Assembly: GCF_014831675.1 (NCBI RefSeq)
Contig: NZ_VJXY01000003.1
Span: 124,001 to 188,000 of the forward strand
DNA from: Komarekiella delphini-convector SJRDD-AB1
GTDB taxonomy: Bacteria > Cyanobacteriota > Cyanobacteriia > Cyanobacteriales > Nostocaceae
Length of the DNA: 64,000 bases
Direction: 5' to 3'
The position numbers and the translations under genes were made by a program. This document shows positions 1 to 8,577 of the stretch, piece after piece. The notes below the pieces were generated by a model. The model ran no database searches, had not been told where the DNA came from, and saw only the letters and a list, made by a program, of their open reading frames with translations. The number at the start of each line of letters is the position of its first letter. Position 1 is the first letter of the stretch.

Positions 1-458
1 CGATAGGGAGTCAGGAGGTCAACAACTTTAATCCCAGTCTCAAACACGGAAGGTTTAGTTTCCAGTTCAGTGAATTTGGGAGCAGAACGGTGGATGGGTA
101 AGGTTGCCTCAGCATTTACAGGCCCCTGATTATCTACGGGTTCGCCAAGGACGTTGAAAATTCGACCCAAGGTCGCTTTACCAACTGGCACCCTGATGGG
201 AGCACCAGTATCGACAACTTCCAGACCACGCACTAAACCATCGGTGGTGCTCATAGCAACAGCCCGCACCTGGTTGTCGCCCAGCAATTGCTGTACTTCA
301 ACGGTCAGGTTGATTTCTTGTCCAGCTTCGTTAGTGCCTTTGATGGTCAATGCGTTGTAGATTTGCGGCAATTTCCCGCCGGGAAATTTAACGTCTACAA
401 CTGGACCAATGATTTGGGTAATGTAACCAATGTTTGTTTTTTCTGCGGTTGTGACCAT
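1..458 (-). CDS. atpD: ATP synthase F1 subunit beta, N-terminal part (runs off the window)
   Basis: Reading the minus strand from ATG at 458 gives an open frame to the window edge, starting [20 protein letters not shown] and continuing with [17 protein letters not shown], the beta-barrel domain of F1 beta. It then reads [11 protein letters not shown] and ends near the conserved GIKVVDLL segment just before the P-loop, which lies outside the window. About 152 of roughly 480 residues are present. The protein is the catalytic subunit of the thylakoid/plasma membrane ATP synthase. In cyanobacteria atpD is usually followed by atpE/atpC (epsilon), which would lie beyond base 1. The identification is by sequence pattern and is very secure. 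Confidence 0.96.
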   Translation of the reverse strand, partial: MVTTAEKTNIGYITQIIGPVVDVKFPGGKLPQIYNALTIKGTNEAGQEINLTVEVQQLLGDNQVRAVAMSTTDGLVRGLEVVDTGAPIRVPVGKATLGRIFNVLGEPVDNQGPVNAEATLPIHRSAPKFTELETKPSVFETGIKVVDLLTPY

Positions 459-759
459 GCTGCGCCTAATGATTGAAGCTATATTTCAGATAAGGTCGAA
501 GAAGACATAATGATTAAGCAATGTCATCTTTCACTCTAGCACCGGAGGGGGACATAACTCCCTTAGTAATTCCTTAAAAAAGAGCTTGCCTACTTTGGCT
601 GTAACCCTCATCATGAAAAGCTTAGCCTGCTGACCAGCTGCTTTGGGGAAGATATTTGAAATATTAGGTTAAATTCTCAAATGGCTGGGGGAGACTTAAA
701 ACCGAAAATAGCCGTGTTAGGCGATCGCTAACACGGCTGTTATAGAATGGTTAAGGTTT
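459..759. other. Intergenic region upstream of atpD
   Basis: No open frame with coding character is seen here. It holds the atpD leader (minus strand) and, at its far end, the perfect hairpin at 710-738. The stretch just upstream of the atpD ATG shows no strong Shine-Dalgarno. Confidence 0.6.
710..738 (-). terminator. Perfect hairpin with a HIP1 octamer in its loop
   Basis: Stem AGCCGTGTTAG at 710-720 pairs perfectly with CTAACACGGCT at 728-738 (11 bp). The GCGATCG loop, with the next base, forms a HIP1 octamer (721-728). On the minus strand it follows the small gene ending at 760 and is trailed by ATTTT, so it could end that transcript, but the U-run is weak. It may equally be a dispersed palindrome. 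Confidence 0.4.
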
Positions 760-981
760 TTAGCCTACACTGTGGCTTAAGCTTTCTCTTGCTGCTTGTG
801 TTTCCAACAAAAAGTCATCAGTAATAAAAGTATCCAGATTGTTTTGAAACGTTGTCCGATCGCTAAAAAGACTACCAGCTTGTGCTTGCTGACCTCCCAT
901 CGCTATTCTCAAAACAATAAATGATGAAATGATGTCCAAAGATGGCAAATGATGCTTTTTTGTCATTTTTGAAATATTCAT
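760..981 (-). CDS. Small ORF with a secreted-type N terminus, possibly a truncated exported protein
   Basis: A 73-residue frame starts at ATG 981, with GGAGAAAAGAG just upstream as a credible ribosome site, and ends before the hairpin at 710-738. Residues 1-35 look like a signal peptide: a Lys/His-rich start, a hydrophobic stretch IISSFIVLRIAM, then AQAG as a possible signal-peptidase site. The following SLFSDRTTFQNNL resembles the first mature residues of many cyanobacterial PEP-CTERM-type secreted proteins (inference from pattern). The frame stops soon after, so this is either a small exported peptide or the 5' remnant of a larger gene. A Gly-Gly pair sits at residues 29-30, but no leader family was recognised. 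Whether it is translated is uncertain. Confidence 0.45.
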   Translation of the reverse strand: MNISKMTKKHHLPSLDIISSFIVLRIAMGGQQAQAGSLFSDRTTFQNNLDTFITDDFLLETQAARESLSHSVG

Positions 982-1057
982 GAAACTCTTTTCTCCAAAA
1001 ACGTGTGATTACTGTTGGAAATACCTCTAAGTGCTTAAAGATATTGGGTGTAAAATT

Positions 1058-1126
1058 GCTAAGCTCATCCCACCCCTAAAAGCGGATGGGATTTCACGTT
1101 AACTGTTGACTGTTAACTGTCAACGG
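1058..1126 (+). repeat. Dispersed repeat, copy 1: dyad plus heptamer tail
   Basis: The block AGCTCATCCCACCCCTAAAA (from 1061) is followed by GCGGATGGGATTTCACG and then GTTAACTGTTGACTG-type heptamers ending CAACGG. TCCCA and TGGGA form a small dyad. Related copies lie at 57924-57982 (same orientation) and about 55734-55815 (inverted), so this is a dispersed family. Confidence 0.75.
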
Positions 1127-1178
1127 CGTCGGAGCGTCTTTCATCACCTACCGAGAAGGAATGGGTTTTCTCGATGCC
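1124..1178. repeat. Copy of the element duplicated at 27038-27200
   Basis: CGGCGTCGGAGCGTCTTTCA onward, then TCACCTACCGAGAAGGAATG and GGTTTTCTCGATGCC, is an inverted, slightly diverged copy of the core of the 107-bp units at 27017-27230. It directly abuts the previous repeat. Confidence 0.7.
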
Positions 1179-1704
1179 TTTTTATAAAGCTTTTTTTACA
1201 GCGAGAGGTTGAACTATCGCTGTGATCGCAGATATCATTAATACTGAGAATAAACTCAGCTTTTAATTTTGCTTTCGCCTTTTGATTTTCGCTAGGTTTT
1301 TAACTATGTTTTCCTAGTTCATACATTTCTATAAATTAATATTTAAATTTTTATTTTATTAGAATTTATACGCTATTTTAAGTAGCTTTAATATTTAAAC
1401 TGAGATCAAATAATATTCATAATTTATCTTCTATAGTATTTAGGCTCTAATATTAGTTTGAGCTTTATAAAAAGTTATAAATACTCTATGTTTTTACTTA
1501 CACTTGTGTACGTAATTGTACTAAAATAATATTTCAATTGTTTTTGCAGATATAGATAACTAGTAATTAGTAATTAAAAAAAACCTGAAACCTCTGTACA
1601 AATTACATTTCCAAATTCTCTGAATATCTCTACAATAAAGAGAGTTAGAGAAAATCGGTGTCAGTTGACCCGCTTCATCCGTATATATCACCGAGTAATT
1701 ACTT

Positions 1705-2529
1705 ATGAGTTTCTCGTCAGCACGACAATATTTTTACCAGGAAATTCAGCAGCCTGACGAGCATATTGACCTGGCGAAAGCTGCTTTGTATATCGCACAG
1801 GAAGAATATCCCAACCTAGATCCAGAGGAATACATCAACGCTCTCGATACAATGGCAGTGGAACTACAAGAACGCTTGCCTTCCTCACGATATCCTCTAC
1901 GGATAATTCAAACTATTAATCAGTATCTCTACAATGACTTGGGATTTGCTGGTAATGAAAAATACTACTCTGACCCGCGTAATAGCTTTTTGAATGATGT
2001 GATCGACCGACGACTGGGCATTCCCATTACTTTGGCGTTGGTTTATCTAGAAGTCGCCCGCAGAATTGACTTTTCGATGGTGGGTGTAGGGATGCCAGGA
2101 CATTTCCTGATCCGCCCAGATATTCCAGATATAGAGATTTTCGTTGATGCCTTCAATGGCGGTGAAATAATATTTGCACAAGATTGTCAGGAAAAGCTGT
2201 CTGAAATTTATCAGCAACCCGTCACACTACAACCAGAATTTTTAGCAGCAGTTAGTCATCGGCACTTTTTGGCACGGATGCTAACAAATCTCAAATATAT
2301 TTACCTGCGACAGCAAGAGTTAGAAAAAACGCTAGCAGCAGTTGAACGAATTTTGTTGCTGTTTCCTGGCGTGAGTTTGGAGATGCGCGATCGCGGTCTT
2401 CTTTACTATCAACTCGGTCATTATTCCCAAGCTGTAGATGACTTACAAAGTTATCTAGCCAAGATTCCTGATGCCGAAGATGCATCTGTGATTCGGCAGT
2501 TACTTGCTAAGTTAGGTAAAGACGGTTAA
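1705..2529 (+). CDS. SirB1-family protein (transglutaminase-like fold plus TPR-like C terminus)
   Basis: A 274-residue cytoplasmic-type protein. Residues about 35-200 match the SirB1/transglutaminase-like family: LRIIQTINQYLYNDLGF, then DVIDRRLGIPITLALVYLEV and VGMPGHFLIRP, all hallmarks of that family. Residues about 200-270 form helical repeats (RGLLYYQLGHYSQAVDDLQ) like a TPR. The usual catalytic Cys is not evident at the expected place (SFLNDVIDRRLG), as is common in SirB1 proteins, so enzymatic activity is doubtful. The function of these proteins is not established. It starts at ATG 1705 after a long AT-rich leader and stands alone on this strand. Confidence 0.85.
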   Translation: MSFSSARQYFYQEIQQPDEHIDLAKAALYIAQEEYPNLDPEEYINALDTMAVELQERLPSSRYPLRIIQTINQYLYNDLGFAGNEKYYSDPRNSFLNDVIDRRLGIPITLALVYLEVARRIDFSMVGVGMPGHFLIRPDIPDIEIFVDAFNGGEIIFAQDCQEKLSEIYQQPVTLQPEFLAAVSHRHFLARMLTNLKYIYLRQQELEKTLAAVERILLLFPGVSLEMRDRGLLYYQLGHYSQAVDDLQSYLAKIPDAEDASVIRQLLAKLGKDG

Positions 2530-2577
2530 GGGAGCAGGGGGGGCAGGGGGGCAGAGGAGCAGGGGGAGCAGGGGAAG
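2530..2577 (+). repeat. G-rich GGGGAGCA-type low-complexity repeat
   Basis: Runs of GGGGGAGCAGGGG and GGGGGGCAGAGGAGC directly follow the stop codon of the SirB1 gene, then lead through GAAGAATAATAACTGCT into the heptamer array. The same G-rich module recurs at about 45064, 52965 and 63830, and inside the topoisomerase gene. Confidence 0.7.
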
Positions 2578-2590
2578 AATAATAACTGCT

Positions 2591-2681
2591 GTTGACTGTT
2601 GACTGTTGACTGTTGACTGTTGACTGTTGACTGTTGACTGTTGACTGTTGACTGTTGACTGTTGACTGTTGACTGTTGACT
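2591..2681 (+). repeat. Heptanucleotide tandem array (GTTGACT)13
   Basis: Thirteen uninterrupted copies of GTTGACT fill exactly 91 bases. This is the short tandemly repeated (STRR) type known from heterocystous cyanobacteria. It ends directly next to the stop of the minus-strand SRPBCC gene. Confidence 0.95.
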
Positions 2682-2682
2682 C

Positions 2683-3132
2683 CTAACCAATTTGTACTTC
2701 TTCTGCGACTCGTTTGAGGCGGCGCAGTTGCGCTTGCATATCTTCTTTTGTCCAAGACACAGCAAAGGTGTTGAAACCCCAACTCACTAGAGGATTGGGA
2801 ATCTCAAACTCAAAGCGGTTAAATAGACGCGTTCCCTTGGCTACTGGTTGACATTCCCAGCGATCGCGCCCTTGAAAAAATCCCTGAAATTCCCAAACTA
2901 CTAAACCCGGTTTCCGCTCCACGACAACGCTGTTTAGGGTGGGTTTAACTAGAGGAATTTGAATTACAAAACGACTTTGACTACCTACATCAGTACTCCA
3001 GACTCCGCCCACAGGCTCGCAACGTAAAACAGGATTGAGCCAGCGGTGCATGAGTGCTAGATCGGTAATACAGCGCTCCACGACCGTAGCTGTAGCATTA
3101 ATTTCAATTGATTGTGCTAAAACCTGGGACAT
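2683..3132 (-). CDS. SRPBCC (START/polyketide-cyclase-like) family protein
   Basis: From ATG at 3132 the protein is about 149 residues. It begins MSQVLAQSIEINATATVVE, a typical first beta strand of the SRPBCC fold, and continues with RCITDLALMHRWLNP, GGVWSTDVGS, and GLVVWEFQGFFQGRDRWE. Ligand or reaction is unknown; the fold binds hydrophobic molecules in a deep cavity. An upstream TTG at 3159 would add nine His/Gln-rich residues of no family likeness, so the ATG was preferred. The stop lies one base from the heptamer array. It is convergent with the SirB1-like gene. Confidence 0.8.
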   Translation of the reverse strand: MSQVLAQSIEINATATVVERCITDLALMHRWLNPVLRCEPVGGVWSTDVGSQSRFVIQIPLVKPTLNSVVVERKPGLVVWEFQGFFQGRDRWECQPVAKGTRLFNRFEFEIPNPLVSWGFNTFAVSWTKEDMQAQLRRLKRVAEEVQIG

Positions 3133-3535
3133 TTTACATCTTTGATGATGTTCCTGCAATTAGAGTAACGCAAAATTGAGCGTTGTCAGTGTATTACATA
3201 AACGCAACAGCAAGCTGTGGTGCAAAAAAATTAGTAGGTGTCACTCGTATCGTTTTTCATCTCTCTGTTGAGGGATGTCTTAATAAACTTGTTTAGCTCT
3301 AATCAAGCCTAAACCTGAGTAATGTTGGATAGCTCTCAAACCTGCTGCTCTTGTTTGTTACAAAGTCAAAAATTACTCTTGATATCAATGCCATATATGT
3401 TTATTTTTACTGGTAAGGTAAATTGATAGGCAAAACACTAGTGAACTTACGGAGATGGGAGATTGTTTAGAGCAATCCACTCTAGAAGCATCTCAGGGGT
3501 TTGCGGCGAATTATTGACCTTAATTCCAGAAAACT
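3133..3535. other. Intergenic region between divergent genes
   Basis: About 400 bases separate the minus-strand SRPBCC gene from the plus-strand channel-like gene. No reading frame, repeat or clear hairpin was seen. Promoters for both genes should lie here, but none could be assigned confidently. Confidence 0.5.
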
Positions 3536-5200
3536 ATGAATGCAACTTGGCAAGGAATAACCCAGGTGATAGGAGTTAGTTTATCCACAAAGGTGCAGCA
3601 CTTTTTGGCACAATCGCCAAACCTGCAACTAAATCAACCAGGAGTTACTCAAGGAATCGATTATGTACAAGGAACTTTCCAGCAGATAGTTGCGTTTTTA
3701 CCCCGTTTGCTGGCAGCAGTAGCGATTTTGTTGGTTGGCTGGCTGATTGCGGCGATCGCTGCGGCGGTGACGCGGGGAATCCTCAATCGCACTGATATAG
3801 ATAACCGCATTGCTGCGGGGATTACAGGACGTGGGGATCGTGGGCAACTTCCCCAAGTGGAGAAACTAATCTCCGGCTTAGTTTTTTGGATAATTATTCT
3901 GTTAACGGTTGTAGCCGTTTTACAGACACTACAGCTAGAGGTAGCTTCTCGACCTTTAAATAATGTTCTTGATCAACTTGTTGGCTTCTTGCCCAAGTTG
4001 GTAGGTGCGGCAATCTGGTTCGGTGTGGCTTGGGTGTTAGCTACTGTCGTCAAGCTGCTGACAGTCAGCGCACTACGGGCGTTAAGAATAGATGAACGTT
4101 TGAATCAAGAAACACAAAACGATACACTCAGCCTTAATCAGTTGTCTTTGAGTGAGACAATTGGCAATGCTCTGTACTGGTTCATCTTTTTACTGTTTCT
4201 CATCCCCATACTTGATACTCTAGGGCTACAGCAGGCGCTACAACCAGTACAATCTCTAATTACACAGATTTTCTCAATTCTGCCGAATATTTTAGCTGCA
4301 ACCCTAATTGCAGCAGTTGGCTGGTTTCTAGCTAACGTGGTGCGGCGGATTGTGACAAATTTATTAGCAACAACGGGAATTGACCATTTAGGTAGCCGAT
4401 TTGGACTTTCATCAGCTGCGGGCGTGCAATCTCTATCGACGATTATTGGCACAATTGTCTATGTGTTGATTTTGATTCCTGTAGCAATCGCGGCGCTAAA
4501 TGCTTTAAGAATTGATGCGATATCTGTGCCGGCGATCGCAATGCTGCAACAGATTCTCAATGCCCTACCTGCAATCTTTACAGCTTTGGCAATTGTGATT
4601 ATTGCTTATTTCCTAGGGCGATTTGTAGCTGATTTAGTCACTAGTATCCTGACAAGTCTAGGATTTAACAATATTTTCTCTATCTTAGGTTTGCCAACGC
4701 CTGCCAGACGAACAGTATACTCCACAGAGGGAGAAGTACCTCCTACGCTACCAACCCGTACGCCATCGGAAATTGCTGGCATCGTCGTTTTAGTCGGTAT
4801 TATGCTGTTTGCAACTGTGGCAGCAGTGAATATCTTGAATATTCCAGCGCTGACAGCACTGGTAACTGGCATTTTGATTATATTTGGGCGCATCTTAGCC
4901 GGACTAGTGGTGTTTGGCATTGGTTTATTCTTAGCAAATTTGGCTTTTAACATCATTACCAGTTCCGGTAATCCCCAAGCCCGAATTTTGGGTCAGGTAG
5001 CACGGATTGCCATTATTGCCCTAGTCTCAGCAATGGCATTACAACAAATTGGGATTGCTAGTGATATTGTGAATTTGGCTTTTGGACTTCTGCTAGGTGC
5101 GATCGCTGTAGCTACGGCCCTAGCTTTTGGTTTAGGCGGTCGCGATATTGCACGAGAACAAGTTCAAGAATGGCTAAATTCTTTCAAAGGTAGAAGCTAA
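3536..5200 (+). CDS. Multi-span membrane protein with conserved TM-helix repeats (mechanosensitive-channel related)
   Basis: A 554-residue, strongly hydrophobic protein with roughly ten or more membrane segments. The repeating pattern, a helix such as LAAVAILLVGWLIAAIAAAV followed by an amphipathic RGIL/VVRRIV stretch, occurs at about residues 60-85, 150-180, 240-275, 335-370 and 440-475. This matches the 'conserved TM helix' repeat family that databases group with MscS-type channels. No MscS beta domain is seen at the C terminus, which ends GRDIAREQVQEWLNSFKG, so channel function is by association. The ATG at 3536 lacks a strong Shine-Dalgarno. It is monocistronic by position. Confidence 0.82.
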   Translation: MNATWQGITQVIGVSLSTKVQHFLAQSPNLQLNQPGVTQGIDYVQGTFQQIVAFLPRLLAAVAILLVGWLIAAIAAAVTRGILNRTDIDNRIAAGITGRGDRGQLPQVEKLISGLVFWIIILLTVVAVLQTLQLEVASRPLNNVLDQLVGFLPKLVGAAIWFGVAWVLATVVKLLTVSALRALRIDERLNQETQNDTLSLNQLSLSETIGNALYWFIFLLFLIPILDTLGLQQALQPVQSLITQIFSILPNILAATLIAAVGWFLANVVRRIVTNLLATTGIDHLGSRFGLSSAAGVQSLSTIIGTIVYVLILIPVAIAALNALRIDAISVPAIAMLQQILNALPAIFTALAIVIIAYFLGRFVADLVTSILTSLGFNNIFSILGLPTPARRTVYSTEGEVPPTLPTRTPSEIAGIVVLVGIMLFATVAAVNILNIPALTALVTGILIIFGRILAGLVVFGIGLFLANLAFNIITSSGNPQARILGQVARIAIIALVSAMALQQIGIASDIVNLAFGLLLGAIAVATALAFGLGGRDIAREQVQEWLNSFKGRS

Positions 5201-5856
5201 AAGTCAATATTTAAGGCGCAGATTTAGCCTTCAATCTCAAAAAGTGCAATTGCAATCATCATGAGTTCAGAAAATATCTGGGCAATTCTGCTTTAGGGTT
5301 TAAAATTTTTAGCTCTGAACTCGGAGTTTGAGTTTAGAACTTGACATTCTGAGTTCAGAGCATCAAGTTCCGAGTTCAGAGCATCAAGTTCCGAGTTCAG
5401 AGCACCAAGTTCCGAGTTCAGAGCACCAAGTTCCGAGTTCAGAGCACCAAGTTCCGAGTTCAGAGCATCAAGTTCCGAGTTCAGAGCACCAAGTTCCGAG
5501 TTCAGAGCATCAAGTTCCGAGTTCAGAGCATCAAGTTCCGAGTTCAGAGCATCAAGTTCCGAGTTCAGAGCACCAAGTTCCGAGTTCAGAGCACCAAGTT
5601 CCGAGTATTGCGTTAAGAGTCCGTCATCAATGTTGAGTTTTGTTCCTCAAGGAAACTTACTAAAGAGGGCGATCGCACTACTGTTTGAGAATGCAGATTT
5701 TAACTTTTAACTTAATTCACTGTTTAAATTTAAAAGCCTGGGATCTTTATATATGTCGCTGTTATTAGGGATAATTTCATATGTGCCTTACCCCAATTTA
5801 TAAGCATAATGGGTAATGGTAACTGAGGTAATCTCTAATTGCTAATCCCACATTTT
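5201..5856. other. Intergenic region dominated by the 21-bp tandem repeat
   Basis: The 21-bp array occupies 5353-5606. The rest (5201-5352 and 5607-5856) has no credible gene. Just before the array, GAACTCGGAGTTTGAG looks like diverged half-units. Confidence 0.6.
5353..5606 (+). repeat. 21-bp tandem array, twelve units
   Basis: The unit GTTCAGAGCA(T/C)CAAGTTCCGA recurs every 21 bases from 5353 to 5584, twelve times, with almost only a T/C change at one position. The unit itself contains near-inverted halves (CGAGTTCAG and AAGTTCCGAG). Because 21 is divisible by three it reads open as SSEHQVP heptapeptides, but there is no good start codon and no sign of translation. Confidence 0.92.
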
Positions 5857-7338
5857 TTACCTTTTTATTTTTAGCTTCAACTGCAATTCATCCTTGATCC
5901 GGTTGAGAATAGAAGTCTCATCAAGGGTTGCCAAAATCCGACTGATGACTGCTTTGGGCCCATCAGGCCCCCAAGTTGCCCCATTAGCTAAATAAGCTTT
6001 AGTAACTTGTCCAATGCCATAAGAAGAAACACCAGCTACACTTGCTTGCGTTAGTGCCACGGTTACATAGGGGCCTAACGAAGCGCCCCCGGTGACTGGT
6101 GCAGAGATACCAAGCAAAGTTTTCAGTCCACTCAAGCCCAAATTCGCCAGCAGTTCACTAGCACCGATACCGCCCATACTCAGGGCGATTTTTTGGAGTA
6201 GTTGTACAGCACCGCTTTCATTCATGGGGATGCCATAGAGTTTAGATAAGCCCAAAATTAGCGCAATATCAATTACTACACTACTAAGAATATCTACAAC
6301 AGTTACGGGATTAAGTGCGATCGCTACTGCCTTGGTCATGACAGCTTTCCAAATTAACTGATTAGCATTCTGCTCTCGAATCATCAGTTTTCGCTGCACC
6401 AACTGCTCATTCACGTTATCAGCATAAAGCATGGTGTTAAGGGCAACTAGAGCTTTGCCTTCACGGTGCAGAATCTCCAAGATTTTCAGCTTCAGTTCTT
6501 CGACTTGAGCATTACCTGTACGTAATTGCAAACCCCTAGTACCATCGGGGCGAAGAATCGCCGTCTTCACCAATGGCGATGCAGCAGCCATGACAATTTC
6601 TAGAGGCGTGAGCAACTCCCGCACCCTTTCATCCCGGATTTTGTGGTAAATTACCATCCGGTCTGCTTCTGGATACTGGTCTACTTTGTTAAACACTAGG
6701 ATGATCGGTTTACCAGCTTCCCGCAACTGGCAAAGGGCTTCATGTTCTATCTTCGTCATATCACCAGCAATCACAAACAGAATTAGATCCGCCTGTTTTG
6801 CCACCTGTTCAGCTAATGCAGCACGGGTTGCACCATCCACCTCGTCTAACCCAGGAGTGTCAATTAATTCCACTTGTGATTGACCTATTCCAGGTAAAGT
6901 GACTCGCAAGGCGTGCTCAGTTTCTCCAACAGCTTCTTCACTAATACTCCAATTAACTCGTTGTGCAGCACGAGTAACACCGTGCAGTGGGCCAGTTTCA
7001 AACACCGTTTGCCCAACCAAGGCATTAAGTAGGGAAGACTTACCGCGTCCTACCATACCAAAAGCAGCAATCTGCACCACCATGCGGTCTAACTTCCCCA
7101 ACATGGTTTCCAAATCAGCAATTTCCGCCTCCAACCCTTTTTTTTCCTGAGCAGTCAGGTCGAGAGTGCTTACTAAATTTCGCAGCGCCGTTTGTGCCTG
7201 TTTATAGTTGAGTTCTGTTTGAATGTCTTCAAAACTAAAAATGGCACTATCAAGTTCTTCCTCCCAGTTGAGAGGATTTGCGTCAGTATTGGCTGAATTG
7301 CTGTGGTGAGGATCGGGCAGAGGCAATGTGGAAGTCAT
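5857..7338 (-). CDS. Era/dynamin-like GTPase with C-terminal DUF697-type membrane domain
   Basis: A 493-residue protein. The GTPase core has the P-loop GMVGRGKSS (residues 94-102), the G3 motif DTPG (160-163) and NKVD (217-220). A predicted helical arm precedes it (residues 30-90). Residues about 330-450 are rich in Ala, Gly and Val with membrane-like stretches (VVDILSSVVIDIALILGL), matching the DUF697 region found fused to such GTPases in cyanobacteria. The role is unknown; membrane association is inferred. It lies alone on the minus strand between repeats, and its ATG at 7338 gives a Pro-rich leader of about 25 residues. Confidence 0.85.
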   Translation of the reverse strand: MTSTLPLPDPHHSNSANTDANPLNWEEELDSAIFSFEDIQTELNYKQAQTALRNLVSTLDLTAQEKKGLEAEIADLETMLGKLDRMVVQIAAFGMVGRGKSSLLNALVGQTVFETGPLHGVTRAAQRVNWSISEEAVGETEHALRVTLPGIGQSQVELIDTPGLDEVDGATRAALAEQVAKQADLILFVIAGDMTKIEHEALCQLREAGKPIILVFNKVDQYPEADRMVIYHKIRDERVRELLTPLEIVMAAASPLVKTAILRPDGTRGLQLRTGNAQVEELKLKILEILHREGKALVALNTMLYADNVNEQLVQRKLMIREQNANQLIWKAVMTKAVAIALNPVTVVDILSSVVIDIALILGLSKLYGIPMNESGAVQLLQKIALSMGGIGASELLANLGLSGLKTLLGISAPVTGGASLGPYVTVALTQASVAGVSSYGIGQVTKAYLANGATWGPDGPKAVISRILATLDETSILNRIKDELQLKLKIKR

Positions 7339-7542
7339 ATCAATTTATTGAAATTGGGTATTTATATTAGCCCCATCTTTTATGGTAGTTATTTTTAGCA
7401 AGGTATTGCGGAGAGCCGTGGAGTGAGGGAGCAGGGGAGTAGCACTTCTCTACTTTGAGGCTGCGCCCTAAGCGTAGCTATGCCGCAGGCTTTACGAGTG
7501 ACCGAGGATCTGGGGAAGAATAATAACTGCTGTTTCCTAACT

Positions 7543-7640
7543 GTTGACTGTTAACTGTTGACTGTTGACTGTTGACTGTTGACTGTTGACTGTTGACTGT
7601 TGACTGTTGACTGTTGACTGTTGACTGTTGACTGTTGACT
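7543..7640 (+). repeat. Heptanucleotide tandem array (GTTGACT)14 with one variant
   Basis: Fourteen 7-bp units, the second being GTTAACT. The array is preceded at 7513-7535 by the same GGGGAAGAATAATAACTGCT spacer seen before the array at 2591, so the two loci share a composite structure. It ends about 45 bases before tpiA. Confidence 0.94.
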
Positions 7641-7704
7641 GCTCCCAAAAAGTCATAAACTGAAAAATGCATCTAGTAGCGTTAGGATCTTGACTAAATC
7701 AACT

Positions 7705-8430
7705 GTGCGGAAAATAGTTATTGCCGGTAACTGGAAAATGTTCAAAACCCAGGCAGAATCCGAGGACTTTTTACGAGGATTTTTGCCCAACTTGGAGGAA
7801 ACGCCCGAAGCGCGAGAAGTGTTATTGTGCCCTCCTTTCACTGACTTAAACAGTTTGTCTAAGTATTTGCATGGTAGCCGTATACAGTTGGGGGCGCAAA
7901 ATGTTCACTGGGAAGAATATGGAGCCTACACGGGTGAAATTTCTGCACCCATGCTGACAGAAATTGGTGTGCGCTTTGTAATTGTTGGTCATAGCGAACG
8001 CCGACAATACTTTGGTGAAACGGACGCGACTGTGAATCTGCGTCTCAAAGCGGCCCAAAAGCATGGTTTAACTCCGATTCTCTGTGTTGGCGAAACTAAA
8101 CAACAACGAGATGCGGGAGAAACTGAATCGCTGATTATCGCTCAATTGGACAAAGATTTAGTAGATGTTGATCAGGAGAATTTGATAATTGCCTACGAAC
8201 CGATTTGGGCGATCGGCACTGGTGACACTTGTGAATCAACGGAGGCAAATCGGGTGATTGGCTTAATTCGTAGCCAGTTAAGTAATCCTAATGTATCAAT
8301 TCAATACGGAGGCTCAGTCAAGCCGAATAATATTGATGAGATCATGGCTCAACCAGAAATTGATGGTGTCTTGGTGGGAGGAGCAAGTTTAGAACCTGCG
8401 AGTTTCGCCCGGATTGTGAATTATCAGTAA
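7705..8430 (+). CDS. tpiA: Triosephosphate isomerase
   Basis: The enzyme interconverts glyceraldehyde-3-phosphate and dihydroxyacetone phosphate in the Calvin cycle and glycolysis (cytosol). Visible motifs: NWKMF with the substrate-binding Lys, [12 protein letters not shown] with the catalytic His, [11 protein letters not shown] with the catalytic Glu, and YGGSVKP near the C terminus. A GTG start at 7705 gives [13 protein letters not shown] and 241 residues, the usual cyanobacterial length. An in-frame TTG at 7690 would add five residues, but it sits right on AGGATC and is less likely. folP follows 147 bases downstream on the same strand. Confidence 0.95.
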   Translation: MRKIVIAGNWKMFKTQAESEDFLRGFLPNLEETPEAREVLLCPPFTDLNSLSKYLHGSRIQLGAQNVHWEEYGAYTGEISAPMLTEIGVRFVIVGHSERRQYFGETDATVNLRLKAAQKHGLTPILCVGETKQQRDAGETESLIIAQLDKDLVDVDQENLIIAYEPIWAIGTGDTCESTEANRVIGLIRSQLSNPNVSIQYGGSVKPNNIDEIMAQPEIDGVLVGGASLEPASFARIVNYQ

Positions 8431-8458
8431 GCTCATGTGCTATTTTCTGGTTTTCTTG

Positions 8459-8479
8459 TTCCCTGGCTCTGTCAGGGAA
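8459..8479 (+). repeat. Small hairpin downstream of tpiA
   Basis: TTCCCTG (8459-8465) and CAGGGAA (8473-8479) form a 7-bp stem with a 7-base loop. No T-run follows, so it is not a good terminator. It is the first of several palindromes in the tpiA-folP gap, including a GAG(G)C-rich imperfect one at about 8492-8530. Confidence 0.6.
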
Positions 8480-8540
8480 GGCATACAATGAGACTCTGCC
8501 TCACTTTTGAGCAAAAAGAGGCGGAGCCTCCTGTAAGGGT

Positions 8541-8563
8541 GTTACCAGGCTGAGCCTGGTAAC
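8541..8563 (+). repeat. Perfect palindromic repeat just upstream of folP
   Basis: GTTACCAGGC (8541-8550) and GCCTGGTAAC (8554-8563) pair over 10 bp around a TGA loop. This belongs to the CCAGGC-rich palindromes scattered in Nostoc-type genomes (from memory). It lies 14 bases from the folP ATG, where a ribosome site would be expected. Confidence 0.8.
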
Positions 8564-8577
8564 TAGTAGTGTGAATT

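Larger units (their letters stand above)
982..1704. other. Long AT-rich intergenic region with repeat elements at its left end
   Basis: No gene is seen. Dispersed repeats occupy about 1058-1178 (listed separately). The rest, about 1250-1620, is strongly AT-rich without a convincing frame. The part near 1640-1704 is the leader of the next gene. Confidence 0.6.

Noticed and set aside
2591-2681. Possible CRISPR array
   Set aside because: Units are directly adjacent 7-mers without spacers; no cas genes are in the window. The same applies to 5353-5606 and 7543-7640.
5328-5636. Open frame of repeated SSEHQVP heptapeptides
   Set aside because: It arises from the 21-bp array, starts at TTG without a ribosome site and shows no natural protein composition outside the repeat.
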